Notes under the pieces: generated by a model
What the model was told of the DNA's origin: nothing
Seen by the model: only the letters and a program-made list of their open reading frames with translations
The model's database searches: none
Shown here: positions 9,416-17,564 of the stretch, piece by piece
How positions within the stretch are numbered: the first letter of the stretch is position 1
Layout: every line of letters begins with the position of its first letter
Program-made: the position numbers and the translations under genes
NCBI RefSeq assembly: GCF_019443125.1
Contig: NZ_JAHYXK010000002.1
Coordinates: 62,001-126,000 of the forward strand
Direction of reading: 5' to 3'
From: Pontibacter aydingkolensis
GTDB taxonomy: Bacteria > Bacteroidota > Bacteroidia > Cytophagales > Hymenobacteraceae
DNA length: 64,000 nt

Positions 9416-9451
9416 TACCCAATAACGAATAACGAGTAACAAACAACGATA

Positions 9452-10225
9452 ATGGATCTTCGTGTAACGATTGTACAAACTGAGCTGCACTGGCAAGATG
9501 CTGAGGCTAACCGGAGTATGTTCTCTGAGAAGCTTGCTGCCGCTGCACCTGCTACAGACCTGATTGTGTTGCCTGAGATGTTCACAACCGGATTTAGCAT
9601 GAACGCCGCAGGATTGGCCGAGGAAGCAGAAGGACCAACTTTAACCTGGATGCAGCAGGAAGCTAAAAAGTATAATGCGGTAATAACCGGAAGCGTGATG
9701 GTAAAAGAAGGAGACCTATACTTTAACCGTTTGTATTGGGTACGCCCCGACGGCAGCTATGCAAAGTACGATAAAAAGCACTTATTCCGGATGGCAAAAG
9801 AACACCATACTTATGCACCTGGGCAAGATCGCCTGGTGGTAGAGCTGAATGGCTGGAAAGTTTGCCCGCTGGTATGCTATGATCTTCGTTTCCCGGTGTG
9901 GAGCCGCAACAGCAACAATACCTACGACCTGATGCTTTATGTTGCCAACTGGCCAAAAGTACGCAACCAACCCTGGCGCATTTTACTGCAGGCCCGAGCC
10001 ATCGAAAACCTGGCGTATGTTGTGGGCGTGAACAGGGTAGGTACCGACGGCAATAACCACCCCTACTCCGGCGACTCGGCCATAATTCACCCAAAAGGCC
10101 ATCGTTTACTGGAGACAAGTGAAGTAGAGGGTATACATACTTTAACGCTAAGCAAAAAAGAACTGGAAAATTTCAGAGAGGCTTTTCCGGCACACCTCGA
10201 TGCGGATGCATTTACCCTGCTGTAG
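9452..10225 (+). CDS. Omega-amidase (nitrilase family, YafV/MtnU-like)
   Basis: 257 aa, C-N hydrolase. The nitrilase triad is Glu42 ('LPEMF'), Lys109 ('YDKKHLF') and Cys142 ('LVCYDLRFP'). Length and the 'TTGFSM' and 'ANWP' motifs fit the YafV branch. This enzyme hydrolyses 2-oxoglutaramate to 2-oxoglutarate and ammonia, pulling the glutamine transaminase reaction forward. With the upstream aminotransferase it forms the last two steps of methionine salvage. The rest of the salvage pathway is not in this window. Confidence 0.88.
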   Translation: MDLRVTIVQTELHWQDAEANRSMFSEKLAAAAPATDLIVLPEMFTTGFSMNAAGLAEEAEGPTLTWMQQEAKKYNAVITGSVMVKEGDLYFNRLYWVRPDGSYAKYDKKHLFRMAKEHHTYAPGQDRLVVELNGWKVCPLVCYDLRFPVWSRNSNNTYDLMLYVANWPKVRNQPWRILLQARAIENLAYVVGVNRVGTDGNNHPYSGDSAIIHPKGHRLLETSEVEGIHTLTLSKKELENFREAFPAHLDADAFTLL

Positions 10226-10372
10226 AGACTTAATACTTTGCGCGTCTTCTGCTGCGAATTATAATATGCTGGCTATTGGCGTAGACGCTCACAGGTCTGA
10301 ATCAGGATTTTCATGATAAATAGGATACACAGGATTGCTTTCAATAGCGGCCTTGACCTCCTCTTTTTACTA

Positions 10373-10448
10373 GGACCGTTTCATTCTGATAAAAAGAGGT
10401 CAAAAACCTCTGTCATTCTGTAAAGAATAAAAGAGAATGAAACGGCCC
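10373..10448. repeat. Imperfect inverted repeat in a 284-bp spacer
   Basis: Arms GGACCGTTTCATTCT and AGAATGAAACGGCCC (14 of 15 paired), with a second small stem AGAGGT...ACCTCT inside. It lies between the convergent omega-amidase and small leftward gene. The spacer 10226-10509 holds no gene I can support. Confidence 0.6.
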
Positions 10449-10509
10449 TGCCCTTTTTACATTCGCATTTTTCTGGGTTGGCATATAACCTGTGCTCCAG
10501 AAAAAGTTT

Positions 10510-10899
10510 CTAGTTGCTCTGAAAAAACTCCTGAGCTTCCGGCACTACTTCCTCCTCTGCTACAACTTTATATTTTAAATTTTGCCTTGCACTGAGCATC
10601 CGCTGTAACCTGGCCTGCGCCCCTTGTAGTAACACCAACCTTTCAGGCTTTTCCAGAAACAACTCCTCTAGCAGCGGCATTAGTGCACTTAAGTCTGTTA
10701 TACTTTCGTCTGCTTTTATGACTACTACAGCCTGTGCAGCATCACGCAGTAACTGAAGTGCGTAGCGCTGCACCAATTCCCCTGATTTGGTATCCATATC
10801 AAGTATAGCCACTTGTGGCAGGGCAGCTTTTACCTGTTCCAGGAGCGGTTGCCTGTATGTTGCCGGGGTGGCCAGGTTAAAGTATAAAAATGCCTGCAT
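10510..10899 (-). CDS. Small cytoplasmic protein of unknown function
   Basis: 129 aa, no signal peptide, alternating helices and strands ('QVAILDMDT', 'AVVVIKADES', 'RLVLLQGA'), resembling a small alpha/beta domain. Its ATG overlaps the stop of the upstream FG-GAP gene as TAATG, a classic translational-coupling arrangement. It is therefore co-expressed with that secreted protein, even though it lacks export signals. Family not recognised. Confidence 0.7.
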   Translation of the reverse strand: MQAFLYFNLATPATYRQPLLEQVKAALPQVAILDMDTKSGELVQRYALQLLRDAAQAVVVIKADESITDLSALMPLLEELFLEKPERLVLLQGAQARLQRMLSARQNLKYKVVAEEEVVPEAQEFFQSN

Positions 10900-13124
10900 T
10901 ACTGTACCACCAGTTTAGCAGAAGTATGACCTCCTTTTTTAGATGTTGCTCTGATAATATACATGCCTGCTTTAAAGTTTCGCAACGGCAACGTATGGCT
11001 CCTGCTAAACACATTATTGCTTTGGTATACTTTGCGGCCAATGGCATCATACACCTGAAGTATAACTGGCTCAGAGGCCCTCACGGAAACCACATCGCGT
11101 TGTGTTTTATCACTTGGGTTAGGATACACTTCCAGCTTTACACCTGCATCAGGTCCCTGGGCTACAGCCATGTTGCCAGCCGTTTGCTCGAGCAAGTATA
11201 AACCACCTCCCTGCGAGCCAACTATAAAGTATAGTTTATTTTCGCCACCCAGTGGAGCCACAGTTATACTTAAGCCTTTGCCAAATTGGGTAGCCTGTAA
11301 ACCTTGGGTAAGCACATTCTCGAGTACCTGCGTTTCGGCGGTAAAGGTGCCTGTAAGGTTGCTGGTAAAATTGCGGTAAATCCTAAGAGCACCGCTGTCG
11401 TCTACGGTTATCAGATCCGGGTTGCCATTGCCGTCTACATCTGTTACTGTGGGGTGCAGGGTTCTTCTTATTGTATTAAAACCTATGCCACCTAGGGCAT
11501 TGCTTTCTAAAGTATAAACCGCATTGGAAGCTGTACCTGTGTTCCGGTAAAAAGCGATGCTGCCGTCTTTCATACCAAGCAACAGGTCCAGGTCACCGTC
11601 ATCATCTACATCTGCAAGGGCAGGGTTAGCGCCATCCGGTATACTTTGGAGCGTTTTAACATCGGCAGAATTAAAAACAGCCGCCTGACCATTTGCAGCT
11701 TTGTTAGGTATAAAACTGATGCGGTTAGTACCTGCTTTTAACTCTTTATAGGTAAGTATGAGGTCTGGCAGGTTATCTCCGTTTACATCGGCAAAGGCCG
11801 GTTTTAAAGCAAATAATTGCAGGCTATTCAGGTTAAGGTAATCATCGGTTACCAGCTCAAAAGCAGGTGCTGTGGCGGTGCCTGTGTTGCGGTAAAAGCT
11901 GATAGAGGCACTATACAGGTTATTACGATACGAGGCATGGTTGCCTACCAGCATATCCAGGTCGCCGTCGCCATCCAGGTCGGCAAAGGCCGGGAAAGCA
12001 CCTTCGCTCAGGTCTATCATCTGGTTTTGCAGGAAATCGTTCTGCACGTAATCAAATGTTGGCCTGTTGGCTGCGCCGCTGTTTTTGTATAGCCAGGTAG
12101 AGGCCTTGAAATCCATGTTCCAGATATTGTCGGTTACCTGTGGCGCCACCAGCATGTCGGGTATTCCATCAAATGTCACATCTTCGTAGTAAGCAGCCGG
12201 AAACACAGCAAAGGAGGCCGGTTTAGCAGCGGGGAATGCAGGTGTAAAGCCAGTCATTACGGCATTCCCGGCGGTTCCCTGGTTCTCCATCAGCACCAGG
12301 TTATTGCATTGCACAGCACCCATTATAAGGTCTTTGTCACCGTCAGCATCCATGTCTATCAGCAGCAGCGACGATCCGTTGTGGCCCGAATGCAATGGCG
12401 CAGCTACGCGGCAATAAGCACTGAACAGGAAATTGTTACACCCATCACACTCCGTAATGCGCCCCCACCAGTCTGTTTGCTGCACGAACTGCATCGTGCC
12501 ACAGGCCAGCCCCTGCTCTGCCTGCACATTGCGGTAAAGCTCCAGCGTTTTGCCCACAGAGAACTCCGCTATCAGCACATCCAGGTCACCGTCGCCGTCT
12601 ATGTCTGTAATGGCCGGCACATCGGTGCCTGTCATCTGCATGTTTACACGGTTGCTGTTGTAGTACAGGGCACTTTCAGATAAGGTAAATTTGAGTTGAC
12701 CATTCGTGGCTGGTTCCTGTTTAAATACCCTGATGCCAAGTGGCGTGCTGGTAAAAATATCTTTCAACCCGTCGCAGTTATAGTCGCGCAGCAGCACCCA
12801 GTTCTCCAGATCAGCAGGAAAGAATACTTCATACTTTGGCGCATATGTATACTTCCACTGGCCGTTTTGCTGCACCGCCAGCCAGGTATATACTTTACGC
12901 AGTTGCCTGTCGAAAATAAACAGGTCTTCCTGGCCATCTTTGTTCAGGTCTATAGTAGAAAACTGGGGCGTGTTAAGGCCGCCGCTCCAGGGGTCGGATA
13001 GCTGTTTACCGGCAACAGTAACAGGAATATCATGCCGCAGCCGGAACTGTAGCGGCTCTGGTTCCTGTGCTATACTTTGGGCCGCAGCAAGCAATAAAAG
13101 CAGAAGGGCGTACAGGTGTTTCAT
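10899..13124 (-). CDS. Secreted FG-GAP/VCBS repeat protein with T9SS sorting domain
   Basis: 741 aa. Signal peptide with a poly-Leu core and cleavage after 'SIAQ' (residue 20). At least eight Ca-binding Asp loops follow, such as 'DIDGDGDLD', 'DMDADGDKD', 'DLDGDGDLD', 'DVDDDGDLD' and 'DVDGNGNPD', within FG-GAP blades that predict a beta-propeller. The last 75 residues are a Por-type C-terminal domain ('VYPNPS', 'VYDAIGRKV', 'GMYIIRA', ending 'KLVVQ'), which directs export and surface attachment by the type IX system. It is probably an adhesin or a surface-binding protein. Confidence 0.9.
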   Translation of the reverse strand: MKHLYALLLLLLAAAQSIAQEPEPLQFRLRHDIPVTVAGKQLSDPWSGGLNTPQFSTIDLNKDGQEDLFIFDRQLRKVYTWLAVQQNGQWKYTYAPKYEVFFPADLENWVLLRDYNCDGLKDIFTSTPLGIRVFKQEPATNGQLKFTLSESALYYNSNRVNMQMTGTDVPAITDIDGDGDLDVLIAEFSVGKTLELYRNVQAEQGLACGTMQFVQQTDWWGRITECDGCNNFLFSAYCRVAAPLHSGHNGSSLLLIDMDADGDKDLIMGAVQCNNLVLMENQGTAGNAVMTGFTPAFPAAKPASFAVFPAAYYEDVTFDGIPDMLVAPQVTDNIWNMDFKASTWLYKNSGAANRPTFDYVQNDFLQNQMIDLSEGAFPAFADLDGDGDLDMLVGNHASYRNNLYSASISFYRNTGTATAPAFELVTDDYLNLNSLQLFALKPAFADVNGDNLPDLILTYKELKAGTNRISFIPNKAANGQAAVFNSADVKTLQSIPDGANPALADVDDDGDLDLLLGMKDGSIAFYRNTGTASNAVYTLESNALGGIGFNTIRRTLHPTVTDVDGNGNPDLITVDDSGALRIYRNFTSNLTGTFTAETQVLENVLTQGLQATQFGKGLSITVAPLGGENKLYFIVGSQGGGLYLLEQTAGNMAVAQGPDAGVKLEVYPNPSDKTQRDVVSVRASEPVILQVYDAIGRKVYQSNNVFSRSHTLPLRNFKAGMYIIRATSKKGGHTSAKLVVQ

Positions 13125-13296
13125 CTTATAGGTAGCATGCTGCAGACAAGTATAAATTAACCTGCTTGCAACGGTTTTGTTCTCTGTGTTTAGTGTTTGA
13201 TGATTTGGATGTATATTGCCATCAAAGAAGCAAGCTATACTCTAAACGTATACACTAGTCTTTACAGCATCTTATTACAATAAAATTACACATTTC

Positions 13297-14583
13297 ATGC
13301 AGAACAGCATTGAATATCTATACGATAAATACCTGGAGTGCCGCCACTTAAGCACCGACTCCCGCGCCGAGCAGAACCAAAGTATGTTTTTTGCCCTGAA
13401 CGGCCCCAATTTTAAAGGTGCAAAGTTTGCAACCATGGCCCTGGAAAAAGGCGCTAAGTATGCCGTAGTAGATGACCCAAGCATGGCTGCTGACAATGTA
13501 TTTGTGGTAGAAGACACACTACAGGCGCTACAAGACCTGGCCCGCTACCACCGCAAACAGCTAAGTATACCTGTTATCGGCATTACAGGCAGCAACGGCA
13601 AAACCACAACCAAAGAGCTTATCTATACAGTGCTGAGCCAGAAGTTTAATACGCTTTACACGCAAGGCAACCTGAACAACCATATTGGGGTTCCGCTTAC
13701 GCTGCTTCGCATTACCCCGGAGCACGAGATGGCGATTATCGAAATGGGTGCCAACCATATTGGGGAGATCGCTTTACTCAGCAGCATTGCCCTGCCAACG
13801 CACGGCATGATCACGAATATCGGCAAGGCACACCTGGAAGGGTTTGGCAGCTTGGAAGGCGTGGCACGCGGCAAAAGCGAACTGTACCTGCACCTGGATG
13901 CCCACCACGGAACCGTGTTTATTAACACCGGCAACGAGCACCTGATGCGCATGAGCCGCCGCATACAAAATAAAGTAACTTACCCAGGGCCTGAGGATTT
14001 TTACCATTCTGAGTTGCTGGAGGCATCGCCTTACGTGGTGTACAAGGATGAAGAAGACAATACAGTAAACACCCAACTGGTAGGCAGTTACAACTACGAG
14101 AACATGGCCGCAGCCGCCTGCATCGGTAAATACTTTGGCGTACCGCTTAGCAAAGCCAACGAAGCCATTGCCAACTACAGCCCGGTAAATAACCGCTCAC
14201 AGGTAATCCACAAAGGCAGCAATACTATTTTACTGGATGCCTACAATGCTAACCCAACCTCCATGGCTGCTGCCGTACGCAACTTTGGCAGTATGACTGC
14301 GCCGCACAAAGTGGTTATATTGGGTGATATGTTTGAAATGGGATCAGAAAGTGCCGCTGAGCACAAAGCCTTAGGCGAAGTAGTAGCAGAACAGCAAATA
14401 GACAAGGTGCTTCTTTGCGGAAAAGACATGCAGTATGCCGCCGGGGTAAATGATAGTTTTTTACACTTTGAAACCAAGCCTGAACTACAGCAATGGCTGC
14501 AAGACCACCCGGTATCAGATAGCTACGTGCTGGTAAAAGGCTCAAGGGGCATGGGACTGGAAACGCTGTTGGAGGTGCTGTAG
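13297..14583 (+). CDS. murF: UDP-N-acetylmuramoyl-tripeptide--D-alanyl-D-alanine ligase
   Basis: 428 aa, the usual length. ATP-binding P-loop 'GITGSNGKTTTKE' (95-107), Mur ligase motifs 'GNLNNHIGVP', 'EMGANHIGEI', 'NIGKAHLEGFGS', and the C-terminal 'DAYNANPTSM' and 'ILGDMFEMG' signatures are characteristic of MurF. It adds D-Ala-D-Ala to the UDP-MurNAc-tripeptide in the cytoplasm, the last soluble step of peptidoglycan precursor synthesis. It stands alone rather than in a dcw cluster. Its TAG stop begins a repeat element (14581-14799). Confidence 0.96.
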   Translation: MQNSIEYLYDKYLECRHLSTDSRAEQNQSMFFALNGPNFKGAKFATMALEKGAKYAVVDDPSMAADNVFVVEDTLQALQDLARYHRKQLSIPVIGITGSNGKTTTKELIYTVLSQKFNTLYTQGNLNNHIGVPLTLLRITPEHEMAIIEMGANHIGEIALLSSIALPTHGMITNIGKAHLEGFGSLEGVARGKSELYLHLDAHHGTVFINTGNEHLMRMSRRIQNKVTYPGPEDFYHSELLEASPYVVYKDEEDNTVNTQLVGSYNYENMAAAACIGKYFGVPLSKANEAIANYSPVNNRSQVIHKGSNTILLDAYNANPTSMAAAVRNFGSMTAPHKVVILGDMFEMGSESAAEHKALGEVVAEQQIDKVLLCGKDMQYAAGVNDSFLHFETKPELQQWLQDHPVSDSYVLVKGSRGMGLETLLEVL

Positions 14584-14799
14584 ACTGGTAATTAAGGGGA
14601 TTTTATTGATTAATGTGATTTTCAGTAGACCTTATAGTTACAGATAATTTTCATCATAAACTTTACAACTAAAAAAGAGGCACAAATTGTTGTGCCTCTT
14701 TTTTGATTTATGATTTCATGCTAATCAGTCAAATCCACCTTAATCTGCGGTTAAGACAATAATCCCACCTAATCAATAAAATCCCCTTAATCACCGGTC
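14581..14799. repeat. Interspersed repeat element with 30-bp inverted ends, copy 1
   Basis: Left end 14583-14612 and right end 14770-14799 are inverted copies (28 of 30 identical) centred on ATTAAGGGGATTTTAT. The left end includes the last base of the murF stop codon, and the right end supplies the last codons and stop of rfbC. A second element with the same ends and the same start at a TAG stop is at 57254-57429. Internal words (AATAATCC...TAATCA) are shared too, so this is a small mobile or MITE-like repeat family. Confidence 0.75.
14671..14704. terminator. Bidirectional terminator between murF and rfbC
   Basis: A-tract, perfect stem AAAAAGAGGCACAA / TTGTGCCTCTTTTT and T-tract. It works in either direction between convergent genes and sits inside the repeat element. 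Confidence 0.88.
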
Positions 14800-15356
14800 T
14801 TTAATCTGTGGTCCTGGAATGGCGAATTAAACTGCGTAATTACTGGCAATATCTCATCCTTCGGCGACACCAGCGGATTTTCTATACCCCACTCTATACC
14901 CAAAGCCGGGTCGTTCCACAACAAGCCACCTTCTGCAGAAGGCGTATAAAAATCGGTACACTTGTAGAGGAAAGTAGTGTTATCTTCTAAAGCTACAAAG
15001 CCATGTGCAAAGCCTGCCGGTATCCAGAACTGGTTATGCTTTTCGGAGTCCAGTAAACAAGTAACGTGCTGCCCGTAAGTAGGTGATCCTTTACGCAGAT
15101 CTACAGCCACATCCAGTGCTTTACCAGTAGATACCCTAACCAACTTGCCCTGCGCATGCGGCGGCTTCTGGAAGTGCAGCCCGCGCAAAACGCCTTTCAT
15201 TGAAACAGACTGATTGTCCTGCACAAAGATTGGGTTAATGCCGAATGGCTCAAACCACTTCTGGCTGAAAGTCTCCAAAAAGTATCCGCGATCATCTCTA
15301 AAAACGCGGGGCTTAAACTCGATCAACCCCTCTATGTGGTAAAGTGTGTGGTCCAT
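14787..15356 (-). CDS. rfbC: dTDP-4-dehydrorhamnose 3,5-epimerase
   Basis: 189 aa cupin enzyme. Catalytic base His61 in 'LRGLHFQ', Tyr131 in 'LYKCTDFYTP', and the substrate-contact motifs 'DDRGYFLETF', 'QDNQS' and 'FWIPAGFAHGF' are all present. It converts dTDP-4-keto-6-deoxyglucose to the L-lyxo form for dTDP-rhamnose. The last five or so codons and the stop come from the repeat element, so the C-terminus 'LKTGD' may be atypical. The other rml genes are absent from the window; the neighbour is a glycosyltransferase, fitting polysaccharide synthesis. Confidence 0.95.
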   Translation of the reverse strand: MDHTLYHIEGLIEFKPRVFRDDRGYFLETFSQKWFEPFGINPIFVQDNQSVSMKGVLRGLHFQKPPHAQGKLVRVSTGKALDVAVDLRKGSPTYGQHVTCLLDSEKHNQFWIPAGFAHGFVALEDNTTFLYKCTDFYTPSAEGGLLWNDPALGIEWGIENPLVSPKDEILPVITQFNSPFQDHRLKTGD

Positions 15357-15460
15357 GTATGGTTAATGTGCTAATTGCTTAATGTGGTAATATGTTATTG
15401 TTGTATGGTTAAATCAAATCGTGCTAATCCCAAAATTCCCATTAACCTGTGGTTAAGACG

Positions 15461-16579
15461 TTATACTTTAACCTGCCTGCTTACTTCCTCGATAGCATGC
15501 AGGTATTTTTGTATTACAATGCGGTCATCAAAACGGGTAATGGCTATATGGCGACTTTCATTTCCCATCTGCTCCAATTCCGCATCGCTCAATGAGAGCA
15601 TCTGCAACATTTTTTCGGACAGATCAGGGGAGCTTCGCAGTTTGCACAGGTAACCGTTTATACTTTGCTGCACTACTTCGCGGCAACCCGGCACGTTCGT
15701 AGCTATAAGCGGCTTTGCCATGGCAGCAGCCTCCAGCAACGTTCTGGGCGTGCCTTCGCGGTAAGAGGGCAACACCACGCAGTCGGCTTGGGCAATAATG
15801 CTGGCTACATCGTCGGTTGCTCCCAAGTATTCTATCACACCTGTTGCCAGCCACTCCTGCAGCTTTATGTTCTTAATGCCAGAGCGGCTTTTTTCGTCTA
15901 CTTGCCCTAGCAACTGGCATTTAACATCGGGGTATTTCTCCTGAACCAACTTGCTTGCCTGCACAAACTCCACCACGCCCTTATCGTAGAGCACACGCGC
16001 CACCATCAAAAAAGCAAAAGGCTTGTTGCGTTTATACTTTTCGGCTGGCACGAACTCCTGTAAATTTATACCTGAGCCTGGCAGCACCTCGGTTAGACCT
16101 GCACGCACCAGTTTGTTGCGCAGGAAAAGGCGCCTGTCATCTTGGTTCTGGAAGAAAACTTTGGCGGGATACTTAAAAGAAAATTTATAAAGCTTAAGCG
16201 CGACACTGGAGATATAATCTTTGGTAATGAACACTGTGCCCAGGCCCGATACATTGTTGATGGCTGGTATTCCTGCCCAGTGCGCTGCAATGGCTCCGTA
16301 AATATTTGGTTTGATGGTATAATGCAGCACTACATCCGGCTTTACCTTTTTATAGGTCTGGTACAAACGCCAGATCAGCATCATGTCGGTAAAAGGGTTG
16401 GTACCCTGCTCCATCGCCACTGGCACAAACTGGCAGCCAGCCTCTACCAAACGCTTTGAGTAAGCATCTTTAGGCGCTATTGCCACCACCTCGTGCCCTT
16501 CAGCCAGCAAAGCCTTTATCAGGCTAAGCCGAAAGTTAAAGATGTTCCAGGAAGTGTTTATTACAATTGCAATCCGCAT
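15461..16579 (-). CDS. Glycosyltransferase family 4
   Basis: 372 aa GT-B enzyme. N-terminal domain 'IVINTSWNIFNFRLSLIKAL', then a C-terminal nucleotide-sugar domain with 'LMVARVLYDKGV' and the EX7E motif in 'YREGTPRTLLEAAAM'. It is most like the PglA/CapM type that adds sugars to lipid-linked polysaccharide intermediates. It is 104 bp upstream of rfbC on the same strand. The acceptor is not predictable. Confidence 0.9.
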   Translation of the reverse strand: MRIAIVINTSWNIFNFRLSLIKALLAEGHEVVAIAPKDAYSKRLVEAGCQFVPVAMEQGTNPFTDMMLIWRLYQTYKKVKPDVVLHYTIKPNIYGAIAAHWAGIPAINNVSGLGTVFITKDYISSVALKLYKFSFKYPAKVFFQNQDDRRLFLRNKLVRAGLTEVLPGSGINLQEFVPAEKYKRNKPFAFLMVARVLYDKGVVEFVQASKLVQEKYPDVKCQLLGQVDEKSRSGIKNIKLQEWLATGVIEYLGATDDVASIIAQADCVVLPSYREGTPRTLLEAAAMAKPLIATNVPGCREVVQQSINGYLCKLRSSPDLSEKMLQMLSLSDAELEQMGNESRHIAITRFDDRIVIQKYLHAIEEVSRQVKV

Positions 16580-16597
16580 ACGTGCTCTCTAGGCTCG

Positions 16598-16605
16598 CAA
16601 AGATA
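16598..16605 (-). promoter_or_regulatory. -7 promoter box for the glycosyltransferase
   Basis: On the minus strand TATCTTTG matches TAnnTTTG, 18 bp before the ATG at 16579. No TTTG is found at the right upstream spacing. Confidence 0.4.
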
Positions 16606-16835
16606 AGGTTCTTTAGAAGTATGTTTAAATTTCGTTTTGCATGAGAAAATAATTCACAAAGGATTCTGGTGTAAAACCATGAAGCCGGGTTCCTTTGTGA
16701 GCGATTTGCGGCGCAAAGTATAGATTCTACACATGCTCTCAGGTCAAAAGCTCTAAGTTAACCATTTTAGCGCCAGCATCTGAAATTTTAAACTAAATTG
16801 CGCCTTTTATCTTACAAAACACACAAACACAACAC

Positions 16836-17561
16836 ATGCAAGCAACTGTAGCTGTTCTGCACACGCACGTACTGGTGGTTATACTTTTCCTGATCCTTTT
16901 CACAGCTAAAGCCGTTATGCTTTTCCTGAACAAACACTCGCTGCTGGATAAGGCGAAGCGTTACACCAAGGCGCTGGACATGGTTTTTGGCACACTTATA
17001 CTTGTTACAGGGGGATACCTTTTATACTTGTACCAGGGCATGCAGGGCTGGCTGATAATTAAAATCGTGCTGGTGCTGCTGGCTATACCTTTAGGTATTA
17101 TAGGCATTAAGCGCCACAGCAAAGTACTGACAGCTTTAGCGTTACTAATATTTTTATACGTTTATGGTGTGGCCGAAACCAAAAGCCTGACCATGCGCAC
17201 CCCTGGCCCTGTTACCAATGCTACCACAGACGACGACAGCTCGCCAATTACCGATGCTGCCGAGACCGGCACTGCCAACATCGATTCTAAAAACACAACA
17301 GAAGAAATGGTAGCCACCATAGCAGATGCACAGCTTGCCAATGCAAAAGCCATTTACACGCAGGTGTGTGAAACATGCCATGGCCCCGACGGCGCTAAAG
17401 GATTTGGTGGTGCCGCTAATTTAAAAGTAAGTAACTTAAGCCTTCAGGACCGTATAAACGTAGTCGAGAATGGCCGTGGCCTGATGCCGGGCTTTGGAGG
17501 CCAGCTAACAGAACAGGAGGCAGAGGCCCTTGCCGCGTATACCATGACTTTAAAGAAGTAA
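16836..17561 (+). CDS. SirB-like membrane domain fused to cytochrome c
   Basis: 241 aa. Four hydrophobic helices (about 9-30, 48-68, 72-92, 96-112) form a SirB2-type membrane domain. After a Thr/Ser/Asp-rich linker (117-160), a monohaem c domain has Cys178, Cys181 and His182 ('CETCH') and the axial Met217 in 'LMPGFG'. The haem domain should face the periplasm. The fusion suggests an electron-transfer role for an otherwise uncharacterised membrane family. The stop is 3 bp before hflX, so the two are co-transcribed. Confidence 0.85.
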   Translation: MQATVAVLHTHVLVVILFLILFTAKAVMLFLNKHSLLDKAKRYTKALDMVFGTLILVTGGYLLYLYQGMQGWLIIKIVLVLLAIPLGIIGIKRHSKVLTALALLIFLYVYGVAETKSLTMRTPGPVTNATTDDDSSPITDAAETGTANIDSKNTTEEMVATIADAQLANAKAIYTQVCETCHGPDGAKGFGGAANLKVSNLSLQDRINVVENGRGLMPGFGGQLTEQEAEALAAYTMTLKK

Positions 17562-17564
17562 TTA

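Noticed and set aside
10226..10509. Small RNA or gene in the spacer
   Set aside because: Only an inverted repeat is seen; no promoter, and no convincing reading frame.
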